A stretch of DNA of 64,000 nucleotides. Origin: Dehalococcoidia bacterium. Lineage in GTDB: Bacteria; Chloroflexota; Dehalococcoidia; SM23-28-2; RBG-16-64-32. The stretch lies in assembly GCA_030649945.1 (NCBI GenBank), contig JAUSFE010000054.1, forward strand, positions 22,945 through 86,944, written 5' to 3'. Positions 8,645 through 17,608 of this stretch are shown here, one piece after another. The notes under the pieces were generated by a model. The model was not told the origin of the DNA, ran no database searches, and saw only the letters and a list, made by a program, of their open reading frames with translations. Numbering within the stretch: the first letter of the stretch is position 1; every line of letters starts with the position of its first letter. The translations under genes and the position numbers were made by a program.

Positions 8645-9807
8645 AGCATCTCCTGCTTAACGAATAGAGGGCGGCCCATGGCCCTCAGCGCGCGGCCACC
8701 GGCCTCTTGTTCTCGTCGCGGAATTATGCGCGTGAGGCCCGACCCGTCTACGTTGACGACAGATATCTCCGACATACCGTCGCGGTAGGACTCGAACGCG
8801 ATGCGGGTACCATCGGGCGACCACGCCGGCGCCCGGTCGGGCGCGGGATCATCGGTGAGGCGGGTCTGGCCGGAGCCGTCAGCGTTGGCGATGTAGATCT
8901 CGTTGTTGAAGTCCCGGTTCGAGGAGAAGGCGATACGGCTGCCATCGGGAGACCAGGCCGGCCAGCTGTCGTCGCGGGACGTCTCCGTGATGCGAGTCAG
9001 GTAGGAGAGAGTGACATCCATCACGTATATCTCGGCATTGGCGTCACGCTGGGAGACAAAGGCGACCTCATCTCCCCCGGGCGACCAGCGGGGGGAGCCG
9101 TCCCGAAGGGGACGCAAAGTGAGGTTGACGGGCCGGGTACCGTCGGCGTTCACGACGTAGATGTCGGCATCGCCGTTCCTCTCGGATTCGTAGACGATGC
9201 GTGAACCATCGGGTGACCAGGAGGCGTTCAGATCGTCCCCCGGGCTGTCCGTGAGACGGGCCTCACCCGAACCGTCGGCCATCATCACGTATATCTCGAA
9301 GTTACCGTCGCGAAGGGACCCAAAGGCGATGCGCGTGCCATCGGGCGACCAGGCGAAGGGGATGTCGACGGCGGCGTGGTCGGTGAGGCGGGTGAGGGAG
9401 GAGCCATCGGCATCCATGAGGTACACATCGCCGTTACCGCCGCGGTCGGAGTAGAAGGCGATGCGGCGAGCGTCCGGTGACCAGACGGGAAACGCGTCCT
9501 CAGAGGGGCTATCGGTGAGGTTGGCGACGGCCGAACCGTCGGCCTCAGCTACGAAGATGTCGCCGTGGATATCGTTTGGAGCGTAGAAAGCGATGCGGCT
9601 GGCATCTGGGGACCAGACCGGGAAGCCCGCCCAGGGGAGCCTATCGGCGAGGGAGGTACGGCGGGAGCCGCCGACATCCAGGACGTATACGTCGCTGGAG
9701 CCGAAGCGGTCCGTATAAAAGGTCAGCTTGGCCGGGGGAGTATTGGCGCCGCCGCAGGCAGAGGCCACCACCGCGGCGAACAGGGTAATCGCTAGAAGGT
9801 CGCGCAT
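8641..9807 (-). CDS. PD40/TolB-like beta-propeller lipoprotein (8 repeats)
   Basis: Predicted extracytoplasmic lipoprotein: hydrophobic signal ending in VVASAC, with the Cys followed by Gly-Gly. Eight repeats of about 43 residues follow, each containing a [16 protein letters not shown] block and an [14 protein letters not shown] block with LTR in between. This is the WD40-like PD40 propeller found in TolB. ATG at 9807 has a GGTGG motif just upstream; a TTG at 9819 would add four residues. No Tol or Pal genes are nearby, so the protein is more likely a surface sensor, binder or scaffold than a true TolB. It belongs to a local set of four paralogues (also 11849, 17609 and 43533). Confidence 0.88.
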   Translation of the reverse strand: MRDLLAITLFAAVVASACGGANTPPAKLTFYTDRFGSSDVYVLDVGGSRRTSLADRLPWAGFPVWSPDASRIAFYAPNDIHGDIFVAEADGSAVANLTDSPSEDAFPVWSPDARRIAFYSDRGGNGDVYLMDADGSSLTRLTDHAAVDIPFAWSPDGTRIAFGSLRDGNFEIYVMMADGSGEARLTDSPGDDLNASWSPDGSRIVYESERNGDADIYVVNADGTRPVNLTLRPLRDGSPRWSPGGDEVAFVSQRDANAEIYVMDVTLSYLTRITETSRDDSWPAWSPDGSRIAFSSNRDFNNEIYIANADGSGQTRLTDDPAPDRAPAWSPDGTRIAFESYRDGMSEISVVNVDGSGLTRIIPRREQEAGGRALRAMGRPLFVKQEML

Positions 9808-9950
9808 CTGCCACCACAAGTGAAGGCTAGGGCTCGCGGCAGCGCACCGTCAAGTGCCGGGGCGGGACAGGCTGAGGCCGCGCCGGCACTTGGCTGCACT
9901 TGCGGGCCCGCTTGAGGGACAAGTAAACTACAACTCGCCGAAGGATCCCA

Positions 9951-11072
9951 ATGCTGCTAGTTGCCCGGAAGAACCTCTTCAGCGAGCGGACTCGCCTCGC
10001 CATCTCCGTTGGTGGCGTTGCGTTTTCCGTCTTCTTGATCGGGATCCTGCTTTCCCTCTACCGCGGCTGGAACGAGAAGGTTGGCGAATACGTGGAGAGG
10101 GTGCCCGCCGACCTCTGGGTGGCGAGCGAGGGGGCCACCGATTTTATTCAGGCCGGGTCCAGCCTACCGGACGGCGTCGGCACGCTTCTCAACTTCGTGC
10201 CGGAGGTGGATAAGGTGAGCGCCCTGGACGTGAGGCCCGTGGAGGTATCCAAAGGGGGTACCAGCGAGACTCTGGACGTTCAACTGGTGGGATATGACCC
10301 GCGCGCCCACCTGGGCGGACCGCTGGAGATGGTGGAGGGGAAGAGCCCGCCCGGCCCGGGCGAGGTCATTGTGGATAAGGAGACGAGGGACCGTCACGGC
10401 GTCAATATCGGCGACAAGCTGGTACGGGGTGCCGAGTCGGTTACAGTTGTCGGGATATCCGCGGGGGGGGACTTCGTGTTCACCCAGGTGGCGTTCGTGA
10501 CCCTGGAGACCGCTGCGGAATTCCTGAGGCTGGACCCGCCCGACCGGCGTACCTTCTTCCTGGTCACGCTCCACGACCCCAGCGAGAAGAAGGCGCTGGC
10601 GGAGCGGCTGGAGGCCGGTTCCTCCGGCGTTGTCCTGTTCACCGGGCAGGAATTCGCGAACGAGACGAGAGATCGCATACTGGGCAACATCCTGCCCATG
10701 GTGGTCGTTCTCCTGATTCTAGCCTTCGTAGTGGGCCTAGCGGTGGCGGGCCTCACCATCTACACGGCGACGGTGGAGAAGTCTCGGGAGTATGGCATCC
10801 TCAAGGCCGAAGGGTTCACCAACCGCTTCCTCTACGGAGTCGTGCTAGAGCAGTGCATCGTCACGAGCATAATTGGTTTCGTGCTCGGAACGCTGGCGAC
10901 GGTGATCATCGCTCCCTTCGCTCAGGAGATGGTTCCCCAATTCGTGGTCTTCGTGCGCTGGCAGGACATCCTGGGCATCACGGGAATCACCCTTCTAATG
11001 GGCGTCATCGCCGCCTTCATCCCCGTGCGACGCCTCGCCCAGATAGACCCCGTCACCGTCTTCAAGGGCTAA
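9951..11072 (+). CDS. ABC transporter permease, FtsX/MacB (DevC-like) family
   Basis: A 373-aa FtsX-type permease with one N-terminal membrane helix at about residues 17-37, a periplasmic domain of about 200 residues, and three C-terminal helices starting at ILPMVVVLLILAFVVG. The coupling-helix region TVEKSREYGILKAEGF is characteristic of the family. The short periplasmic domain resembles DevC and LolC/E-type proteins more than full-length MacB. ATG follows AAGGA 6 nt upstream. The ATPase gene begins 5 bp after the stop, so the two form an operon and probably export or extract a lipid or lipoprotein. No membrane-fusion partner gene lies alongside. Confidence 0.9.
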   Translation: MLLVARKNLFSERTRLAISVGGVAFSVFLIGILLSLYRGWNEKVGEYVERVPADLWVASEGATDFIQAGSSLPDGVGTLLNFVPEVDKVSALDVRPVEVSKGGTSETLDVQLVGYDPRAHLGGPLEMVEGKSPPGPGEVIVDKETRDRHGVNIGDKLVRGAESVTVVGISAGGDFVFTQVAFVTLETAAEFLRLDPPDRRTFFLVTLHDPSEKKALAERLEAGSSGVVLFTGQEFANETRDRILGNILPMVVVLLILAFVVGLAVAGLTIYTATVEKSREYGILKAEGFTNRFLYGVVLEQCIVTSIIGFVLGTLATVIIAPFAQEMVPQFVVFVRWQDILGITGITLLMGVIAAFIPVRRLAQIDPVTVFKG

Positions 11073-11077
11073 CGGCA

Positions 11078-11767
11078 GTGGCCGAGCGCGAGACCATCCT
11101 GAGCATGCAGGGGATCACCAAGGTGTTCGGCTCCGGCGAGAGGGCCGTGACCGCCCTGGACAACGTCAGCCTTGAGGCGAACGCCGGCGAAGTGGTGCTG
11201 GTGATGGGGCCCTCCGGCTCCGGCAAGACTACCCTCCTTGCCATCGCCGGCGCCCTTCTCCGGCCCACTCGCGGCATCGTGCGCGTCTGCGATATCGACA
11301 CCACTAAGATGAGCGAGAGTGAACTGGCCTCCATCCGCCGGGAAAGGGTGGCGTTCATCTACCAGAGCTTCAACCTGCTGGAAGCGTTGACGGCCCTCGA
11401 AAACGTGGCGTTGGTGACGACCGGCAGGTTGATGGACGGCGCCACATCTCAGAGCCGCGCTAAGGAGCTGCTGGAGATGCTCGGCCTCAGCCGCCGCCTG
11501 AACTCACTGCCGAAGCATCTGAGCGACGGGGAGAAGCAGCGGGTGGCCATCGCCCGCGCGCTCGCCAAGGATCCCGCTCTGATGCTCGCCGACGAGCCCT
11601 CTGCCAACCTGGACGCCAAGCGCGGCCACGAAGTGATGGAGTTGCTCCGTCAGAAGGCGCTGGAGGCGAACAAGGCGGTCATCATCGTCTCACATGATCA
11701 CCGCATTCGCGACGTCGCCGACCGCGTGGTATGGCTTGAGGACGGACGCCTGCGTCACGAGTTCTGA
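11078..11767 (+). CDS. ABC transporter ATP-binding protein (LolD/MacB/DevA-like)
   Basis: A 229-aa nucleotide-binding subunit that pairs with the permease upstream. Walker A is GPSGSGKT (44-51), the Q-loop Gln is at 96 in YQSFN, and Walker B is LMLADEP with D172/E173. The switch His is H206 in VSHD. The signature is LSDGEKQ rather than LSGGQ; an Asp at the third position is a tolerated but uncommon variant. The GTG at 11078 is chosen because it starts 5 bp after the permease stop and gives the usual N-terminus ahead of the A-loop region; ATG at 11105 would trim nine residues. Confidence 0.93.
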   Translation: MAERETILSMQGITKVFGSGERAVTALDNVSLEANAGEVVLVMGPSGSGKTTLLAIAGALLRPTRGIVRVCDIDTTKMSESELASIRRERVAFIYQSFNLLEALTALENVALVTTGRLMDGATSQSRAKELLEMLGLSRRLNSLPKHLSDGEKQRVAIARALAKDPALMLADEPSANLDAKRGHEVMELLRQKALEANKAVIIVSHDHRIRDVADRVVWLEDGRLRHEF

Positions 11768-11848
11768 CGCCGCAGAGCCCCGCCGAATCTCCTGTCACGA
11801 AAGGACCGCCCCCGGCCGGTGGCCCGCCGGCGCTGCCCCCGATAGCGC

Positions 11849-13756
11849 CTAGGGCGATCGCAGCCAGACGGGGTCGCGGTCGCTGCCTAAACTATCAGTG
11901 AGACGGCTGAGGCCGGAGCCGTCGGCATCGATGATGTATATCTCGGGGTTGCCGTCGCGGGTTGAGACGAAGACGATGCGAGAGCCATCGGGTGACCAGA
12001 CAGGGTCCTCATCGATGGCTGGATCATCAGTCAGGCGCACGACGCCGGAGCCGTCGGCGTTCATGACCAGTAGCTCCAGGTTGCCGCCGCGGTTCGAGGA
12101 GAAGGCTATTCGCCCGCCGTCGGGGGACCAGACGGGGGCGAAGTCGGGGGCTGGGTCATTGGTGAGCCGGACGAGGCCTGAGCCGTCGGCGCCGATGGCG
12201 TAGATCTCGCGATCGCCGTCTCGTTCGGAGACGAAGGCGATGCGATCGCCTGCGGGAGACCAGACGGGAGCGGAGTCGGACGCGGGGCTATGAGTGAGGC
12301 GGACTGGATTGGACCCATCGGCGTTCATGACGTATATCTCGCGGTCGCCGTCACGGATGGAAGAGAAGGCTATACGGGCGCCGTCAGGGGACCACGCCGC
12401 GGCGGAATCGAGCGCAGGCTGGTCTGTAAGATGCGTGAGTCCGGAGCCGTCGGGGTTGATCACGTATATCTCACGATTGCGATCACGGTCGGATGAGAAG
12501 ACGATGCGGCTCCCGTCCGGGGACCAGACGGGAAGGAAGTCGGGGGCGGGGTTATCGGTCAAGCGGGTGAGGCCGGAGCCATCGGCGTTCACCACGTACA
12601 TCTCAATGTTCCCGTCAAGGCCCGATACGAAGGCGATGCGGGACCCGTCAGGCGACCAGTCGACGAACATCTCAGGCGCGGGGCGGTCGCGGAGGCGGGC
12701 CGGGCGGCCGCCATTGGCGTTCATCACCTTAATTTCCAGATCGTCATCGCTGCTTGAGGAGAAGACGATGCGATCCCCGTCCGGCGACCAGTCAGGAGCG
12801 AAGTAGAACCCCTTGTCATACGTGAGGCGAGTGGGATTTGCGCCGTCGGCGTCCATGACGAATATCTCGCGGTCGCGCTCGCGCTCAGAGAAGAATGCGA
12901 GGCGGACGCCGTCGGGAGACCAGGCTGGGTCACCGTCATCGGCACTGTCGTCTGTCATGCGGGTGAGACGGGAGCCATCCGCGTCCATTACGTAGACGTC
13001 GCTGTTCCCATCCCGCCCAGAGACGAAGGCGAGGCGGGCGCCGTCGGGGGACCAGGCGGGAGCGAAGTCGGGAGCGGCGTTATCGGTCCGACGGGCGAGG
13101 CCGGAGCCGTCAGCGTTCATCACGTAGATCTCGAAGTTGCCGTCACGGGCGGACTCGAAGACGATCCGAGAGCCATCGGGCGACCAGTCAGGCAGACCGT
13201 CTGCGGACGGGTGATCGGTGAGACGGGTGACGCGGGATCCATCCGCGTTCATGACATAGACTTCGCTGTTACCGTCGCGGCCAGAGACGAACGCGATGCG
13301 CGAACCGTCAGGGGACCAAGCGGCGAACCCGTCGAACTCGGGGCTATCCGTAAGGCGGGTCTGGAACGTGCCGTCTGAGTTCATAACGTAGATCTCGTCG
13401 TCGCCGTCGCGGCCGGACGTGTAGGCGATCTGTGAGCCGTCCGGCGACCAGGCCGGGTAGCTATTGCTGGGATCCGTCCTGTGAGAGAGATTTCTGAGGT
13501 CGGAGCCGTCGGGGTTCATCGCCATGACTTCGGTGTTGCCCCTGGTGGTAGAGACGAAGGCGATCGTGTCAACGGGTGGGGGGGTCAGCTCGAACACGGG
13601 AGCGATGGGGGTGACCGGACCCTTGGCCAGAGTAGCCGGACCGGCATCTCGGCAGGCGGAAGCGATCAGAGCCGCCAGCCCAACAGCTATGAGCGGCGTG
13701 AGCTTGCCGATGACAGCACCGGCATGTCGCCCGATCCCTGCCTCCAATCTCTCCAT
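11849..13756 (-). CDS. PD40/TolB-like beta-propeller lipoprotein (13 repeats)
   Basis: The largest of the four PD40 proteins (635 aa). The ATG at 13756 places a signal peptide (hydrophobic core LTPLIAVGLAALIASAC) immediately before a lipobox Cys. Thirteen repeats of about 43 residues (129 bp) follow, each with [12 protein letters not shown] and [15 protein letters not shown] blocks. Thirteen is too many for one propeller and suggests two stacked rings of six and seven blades. The repeats are very alike, which points to recent internal duplication. A promoter with a perfect -35 box lies directly upstream. The function is unknown; binding to a surface polymer or partner protein is plausible. 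Confidence 0.88.
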   Translation of the reverse strand: MERLEAGIGRHAGAVIGKLTPLIAVGLAALIASACRDAGPATLAKGPVTPIAPVFELTPPPVDTIAFVSTTRGNTEVMAMNPDGSDLRNLSHRTDPSNSYPAWSPDGSQIAYTSGRDGDDEIYVMNSDGTFQTRLTDSPEFDGFAAWSPDGSRIAFVSGRDGNSEVYVMNADGSRVTRLTDHPSADGLPDWSPDGSRIVFESARDGNFEIYVMNADGSGLARRTDNAAPDFAPAWSPDGARLAFVSGRDGNSDVYVMDADGSRLTRMTDDSADDGDPAWSPDGVRLAFFSERERDREIFVMDADGANPTRLTYDKGFYFAPDWSPDGDRIVFSSSSDDDLEIKVMNANGGRPARLRDRPAPEMFVDWSPDGSRIAFVSGLDGNIEMYVVNADGSGLTRLTDNPAPDFLPVWSPDGSRIVFSSDRDRNREIYVINPDGSGLTHLTDQPALDSAAAWSPDGARIAFSSIRDGDREIYVMNADGSNPVRLTHSPASDSAPVWSPAGDRIAFVSERDGDREIYAIGADGSGLVRLTNDPAPDFAPVWSPDGGRIAFSSNRGGNLELLVMNADGSGVVRLTDDPAIDEDPVWSPDGSRIVFVSTRDGNPEIYIIDADGSGLSRLTDSLGSDRDPVWLRSP

Positions 13757-13768
13757 CCGGCGTTCAAG

Positions 13769-13797
13769 ATTCTGGGCCCCGGCCAATCCGCTGTCAA
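13769..13797 (-). promoter_or_regulatory. Sigma-70-like promoter TTGACA-17-CAGAAT, candidate leaderless start
   Basis: Reading the minus strand, TTGACA (13792-13797) is followed by a 17-bp spacer and CAGAAT (13769-13774). The ATG of the PD40 gene lies only 12 nt beyond the -10 box. The transcript would therefore have a leader of about six nucleotides, and no Shine-Dalgarno sequence is visible. Confidence 0.5.
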
Positions 13798-13875
13798 GTG
13801 GAAGGGGAGCGCGAGCGTTCAGACCTCCAGTCTGATACCATCCATGAAGATATGTGGCCCATCGGAGGTGGCTCC

Positions 13876-14490
13876 ATGAGACTATTGGTGTTCTCGGCGT
13901 TGGCGCTGGCGGCATTCCTCGTGATGCTGCCCTTGACCGCCGCTGCGCAGCCCGAGCCGATCTTCATCTTCCCCGAAAACGGAGCAGTATTCTCAGAGCC
14001 GCCCCCGATATTCCGCATGTGCTTCGATAAGCCCGTCAACATCAAGGACCTCGATAAGGGGGGGGACTTCGGCTTCAAAGTCATCACGCCGCAGCAGCAC
14101 CTCCTGGGCCTGCGGATAGTCTTCCGGCCGGACGGTATGGGCGTGGACGTCTATCGCGGCATCCCCGATGAGCCCACCGAGGGCGAGTGGACATTCCAGT
14201 GGCGCGTGACCGACGCTGGGACGCTGGAGCCGAAAGAGGGCACGCTCCACTTCACGGTGCAGTCCGACGGGGGCAGCCCAGTGCCTGAGGAGCTACCCAA
14301 GACGTGTGACGAAGCGGCGACCCCGGTGGCGACGGAAACACCGAATATCTCCACCGACTCCAGCGAGGGAGACGGAACCGACACAACGATCCTGGCCCTT
14401 GTAATCGTCGCGGCTGCTGTTGGCATCGGCGCCGCTGGCTTCGTCCTCTATCGTCTCGTCCGCCGGCGCAAGCGGCCAGCTGGGCCCTAG
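13876..14490 (+). CDS. CopC-domain protein with C-terminal membrane anchor
   Basis: A 204-aa exported protein. ATG at 13876 is preceded by GGAGGTG at an ideal distance. A signal peptide (residues 1-24, ending TAAAQ) leads into a beta-sandwich of about 95 residues with CopC/YcnJ features: FPENGAVFSEPPPIFRMCF at the start, GEWTFQWRVTDAG in the middle and GTLHFTV at the end. A polar linker and one membrane helix (ILALVIVAAAVGIGAAGFVLY) with an RRRKR stop-transfer tail follow. The classic N-terminal metal-binding His of CopC is not seen after the predicted cleavage site, so copper binding is uncertain. It is divergent from the PD40 gene and shares its upstream region. Confidence 0.75.
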   Translation: MRLLVFSALALAAFLVMLPLTAAAQPEPIFIFPENGAVFSEPPPIFRMCFDKPVNIKDLDKGGDFGFKVITPQQHLLGLRIVFRPDGMGVDVYRGIPDEPTEGEWTFQWRVTDAGTLEPKEGTLHFTVQSDGGSPVPEELPKTCDEAATPVATETPNISTDSSEGDGTDTTILALVIVAAAVGIGAAGFVLYRLVRRRKRPAGP

Positions 14491-14593
14491 ACGCGCCGCC
14501 AGGATCGGGCCCACGCGCCTGCCGCCGCGGTCACTGCAAGCGCCGCCTGTTGCCGTTCTGTGGTACGCTATGGGCCAAAGATTATTCTGAGGT

Positions 14594-15445
14594 GTGGACA
14601 AGGTGAGCCGCCGACGGAACCCTGAAGAGCGCCCACAACCTGGCCACGAACAGCAGCTGCGCTGGGGTCAGACCCGGAAGAAGGCTACGGCCCTCGCCGC
14701 TGGGATCGTTGCCGTACTTATCCTTTCCGGGGGGGTCTATTCGGTAGTAGCCGGGCCTTTCTCGAGTGGAGGAACCAGCCCCAGCCCTCGTCCCAGCGGA
14801 CCCCTCACGGCGGTCATCGTGGACCAGCTCAGCCTGACCGCTCCCAACCCGGACTTCGTGGAGACGGCAACGGATACGCTGAAGGACGCGGGATACGCCG
14901 TAGACTACTTCCCAGGCGAGGAGGTAACGGTGGACTTCTACCGCGGGCTTGCCGATCGGGAGTACGATCTCGTCCTACTGAGAGCGCACTCGGCCCGGCT
15001 GCAGCAGGAGTGGCAGGGCCAGACGCTCGACCAGGTCATCCTCTTCACGGCGGAACCCTACAGCGAGAAGAAGTACATTTACGAACAGCAACTAGGTCAG
15101 CTGGCGATCGCCCGTTACTTCGAGGACTCCGAACCTCTTTTCGGGATAGCGCCCGAGTTCATCAGGTCGAGCATGACTGGATCATTCGACCGCTCGACCG
15201 TCGTACTGATGGGCTGCGAAGGGCTGGGCTCTGAGGAGACGGCCCGATCATTCGTCGGAAAGGGCGCGAAGACGGTCATAAGCTGGAACGGGCTCGTATC
15301 CGCCGCGCATACGGATGCGGCCACAGAGGATCTAATCGATCTCTTAGTACGTCAAGATCTGCCCCCGGCGGAGGCCGTCGCCGAGACCATGGCGGACGTG
15401 GGGCCTGACCCCACTTACGGCAGCGAACTGCGTCTACTAGAGTAA
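14594..15445 (+). CDS. Membrane-anchored protein with clan-CD peptidase (CHAT/C25-like) signature
   Basis: A 283-aa protein with a basic cytoplasmic N-terminus, one membrane helix (about residues 30-53), a short Pro/Ser linker and an extracytoplasmic alpha/beta domain. Two hydrophobic strands end in candidate catalytic residues: YDLVLLRAHS (H132) and STVVLMGCEG (C208). They are followed by ETARSFVGKGAKTVISW, which matches the post-cysteine helix and strand of CHAT and gingipain-like (clan CD) peptidases. In most of that clan His is followed by Gly; here it is Ser. GTG at 14594 is used; GTG at 14603 has better spacing from GAGG. It may process surface proteins, but the assignment rests on pattern only. 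Confidence 0.6.
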   Translation: MDKVSRRRNPEERPQPGHEQQLRWGQTRKKATALAAGIVAVLILSGGVYSVVAGPFSSGGTSPSPRPSGPLTAVIVDQLSLTAPNPDFVETATDTLKDAGYAVDYFPGEEVTVDFYRGLADREYDLVLLRAHSARLQQEWQGQTLDQVILFTAEPYSEKKYIYEQQLGQLAIARYFEDSEPLFGIAPEFIRSSMTGSFDRSTVVLMGCEGLGSEETARSFVGKGAKTVISWNGLVSAAHTDAATEDLIDLLVRQDLPPAEAVAETMADVGPDPTYGSELRLLE

Positions 15446-15452
15446 TCCGGCG

Positions 15453-15911
15453 TCAGGGAGGCCAGTGGTCGGTAGCTTGCCGCTCCACTCTCTCCCCAGT
15501 ATCGCTTTCGAAGGTCACCGTGAGCGTGACCGCCAGTTGCTCACCCCGCGATAGCTCCCCAAGTTGCACTTCGAAGAACTCGCTGGCTGAGGCGGAGCCT
15601 ACCCCCTTCGGGAACTGGATGACACCCCAGTTCGCGCCTCCGGGGGCCGTGGCGGCGACTGACATCGCCGCGGCCCGCCACCCGTCCTTCGCCTCCACGG
15701 TAGCGTTTCCCTTCAGGAGGCCGGTGTCCAGCATATCCGCGGCTATGACCATCTCCCCTTCGGGATAGCTCTGCTTGCCGCCTGTCGGCGAAGCGCCTCC
15801 TCCGTCCGGGGGCGCCGTCCCGTCCCCGCAACCAGCGGCGAAGAAGATGACCAATAGAACCAGCGCGGCGCCAGGGGGCGCCGTCCATCGTCGACGTCCA
15901 CGCTCACTCAT
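15453..15911 (-). CDS. Small lipoprotein of unknown function
   Basis: A 152-aa lipoprotein with no recognised family. ATG at 15911 has AAGGGG 7 nt upstream; an earlier in-frame GTG would add nine residues without a good ribosome-binding site. The signal peptide core ALVLLVIFFAAGC ends at the lipobox Cys, followed by a Gly/Pro/Ser linker. The remaining 110 residues alternate polar and hydrophobic positions, as in a single beta sandwich, with EFFEVQLGELSRGEQLAVTL near the end. It is convergent with the clan-CD-like gene (7 bp apart). Confidence 0.7.
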   Translation of the reverse strand: MSERGRRRWTAPPGAALVLLVIFFAAGCGDGTAPPDGGGASPTGGKQSYPEGEMVIAADMLDTGLLKGNATVEAKDGWRAAAMSVAATAPGGANWGVIQFPKGVGSASASEFFEVQLGELSRGEQLAVTLTVTFESDTGERVERQATDHWPP

Positions 15912-15998
15912 CAACAGCCCCTTCGCATCGCCTTTCACATCCGCTGTGCGCCATGGCCCTATTGTACGACGCGTGAGCCGCGGTGCTATCGCCCCCCA

Positions 15999-17528
15999 TC
16001 AATCGAAGAAGAGGATATACGCCTCACCGGCGTCCGGTCGCGCGTTATCGGGCCCATCCGCCCACGCCGCCGCGACAAAGAGCTCATCTCGGCCGTCGCC
16101 ATTGAAATCCGCCGCCATCAGCGAGGGTGTCCCAAACGTATCCGTCCCCAGGAGATCCTCCTCGTCCAATCCATCCGCGATCTCGGTCTGTCTCGACCCC
16201 AACGACTGGTCCGGCTGAGCCGAGCCGGGAAACAGGTACACCTTCCCCGAATTGCTCAAGCCGTTCGGCTCGCCGTCGCCGCTCGATGCCGCTACCAAAA
16301 GGTCGAGCAGGCCGTCGCCGTTCAGGTCGCCCAGCGCCGCCCCGCGTCCGAAGCTGTCGTCGGTGCTGGCGCCGTGAATCAGCGGCGCAGCTCCATCATC
16401 GCCGACCTTTAGGAGCAACGGAAGCCCGGGGCCACCAAGCACCAGGACGGCCTCACCCGTAGGGCCGCCCTGGCCGGCCCCGCCATCTGCGCCCGCCGCA
16501 GTCAGCAGAACGTCGGCCGCGTCGTCGCCGTCCACGTCGCCCACCGCGAGCGAGTGGCCGAGCTCGTCACCGGCGTTCGCCCCCAGTATTGTGGCCGGCC
16601 CTCTGTCCGCGCCTAGATCCACCACGGGCTCCAGCGGCGAGAAGACTACGTAGGCGCGGCCGGCCCCTTCCGCGCCAGCCGCCCCTGGCGCCAGGCTGGC
16701 TGACAGCACCAGGTCGGCAGCGCCGTCGCCGTTCACGTCTCCCGCTGCCACGTTCTCTCCTAGACGGCCCTCCACTTCAGCCCCGTAGACGAGTACGTCT
16801 GGCACCGCCGCCGCCAAGTCAACGGCGCCGCCAATGTCAGGCGATCCGTAGACCACGTAGACCTCCCCCGCGTTTTGTCGCTCGCCCTTGGGCCCGTCGC
16901 CCCAGAACGCGCCGACGATCAGGTCTGCCACCCCATCGCTACTCACGTCCGCGACCGACAGGGCAAAACCCGCCAGGTCTTCATCGTCGGCGCCGAGTAT
17001 CGTCAAGCCCGCAACACCCTCCGCCAGGTCTATCTGCTCCTTCTCCTCACCCAGACCCTCAGAGCCGAACACGACGTACACTTCGCCGCTGTCGGGCCGC
17101 CCGTTGTCGGGCCCATCGGCCAACGGAGCGCCGAGGGCGATGTCGTCGATACCGTCACCATTCAGGTCGCCCGCGGCCAGGGCGCGCCCGAGCTGATCCG
17201 CCTTGCCGGCGCCAAGGATTGTCACGTCCTGCTGTCCCTGCCCGGTGTCCAGCGTGTCGTCCGGCGAGAAGGGCCCCAGGAAGACGTAGACCTCTCCGCC
17301 ATCTCCTCGGGAATTGTCGAGACCGTCGGCCAGCGCCGCGGCCAGGACCGCGTCTGTGTCGCCATCGCCGTTGAAATCGCCGGCGACCAGCGATCCGGCG
17401 TTGTCACCGGCCTCCTCGCCGTAGAAGGTGACGCGACCGGCCAGGCGGAGGGCGCCTCCGCCATCACCGCCGGAACAGGCGGCGAAGGAGGCTACGACCA
17501 CAATAAGAACAGCAAGCCGTCCCAACAC
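15999..17528 (-). CDS. FG-GAP (integrin-alpha-like) seven-blade propeller lipoprotein
   Basis: A 509-aa lipoprotein with lipobox FAAC. Seven repeats of about 65 residues each carry a calcium loop of the type GDFNGDGxxD, a GAPLADGPDN-type segment and a GEVYVVFG-type strand, as in the integrin alpha propeller. The first blade (GRVTFYGEEAGDNAG) and second (GQGQQDVTILGA) closely match those of the gene at 30222, making the two near paralogues. GTG at 17528 has no Shine-Dalgarno sequence but sits 11 nt after TATAGA. Such propellers bind ligands or partner proteins through loops on one face; the ligand is unknown. Confidence 0.88.
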   Translation of the reverse strand: MLGRLAVLIVVVASFAACSGGDGGGALRLAGRVTFYGEEAGDNAGSLVAGDFNGDGDTDAVLAAALADGLDNSRGDGGEVYVFLGPFSPDDTLDTGQGQQDVTILGAGKADQLGRALAAGDLNGDGIDDIALGAPLADGPDNGRPDSGEVYVVFGSEGLGEEKEQIDLAEGVAGLTILGADDEDLAGFALSVADVSSDGVADLIVGAFWGDGPKGERQNAGEVYVVYGSPDIGGAVDLAAAVPDVLVYGAEVEGRLGENVAAGDVNGDGAADLVLSASLAPGAAGAEGAGRAYVVFSPLEPVVDLGADRGPATILGANAGDELGHSLAVGDVDGDDAADVLLTAAGADGGAGQGGPTGEAVLVLGGPGLPLLLKVGDDGAAPLIHGASTDDSFGRGAALGDLNGDGLLDLLVAASSGDGEPNGLSNSGKVYLFPGSAQPDQSLGSRQTEIADGLDEEDLLGTDTFGTPSLMAADFNGDGRDELFVAAAWADGPDNARPDAGEAYILFFD

Positions 17529-17608
17529 GCTGTAGCCAGTCTATAGCCAGGCCTGGTAGGGGGGAACAGACAAGTGAACCGATCCTTCACAAACGTGCAT
17601 CACGACTC

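Noticed and set aside
8641..9807. True TolB of a Tol-Pal system
   Set aside because: No tolQRA or pal genes are nearby, four paralogues with differing blade counts exist, and the protein is a lipoprotein rather than soluble periplasmic.
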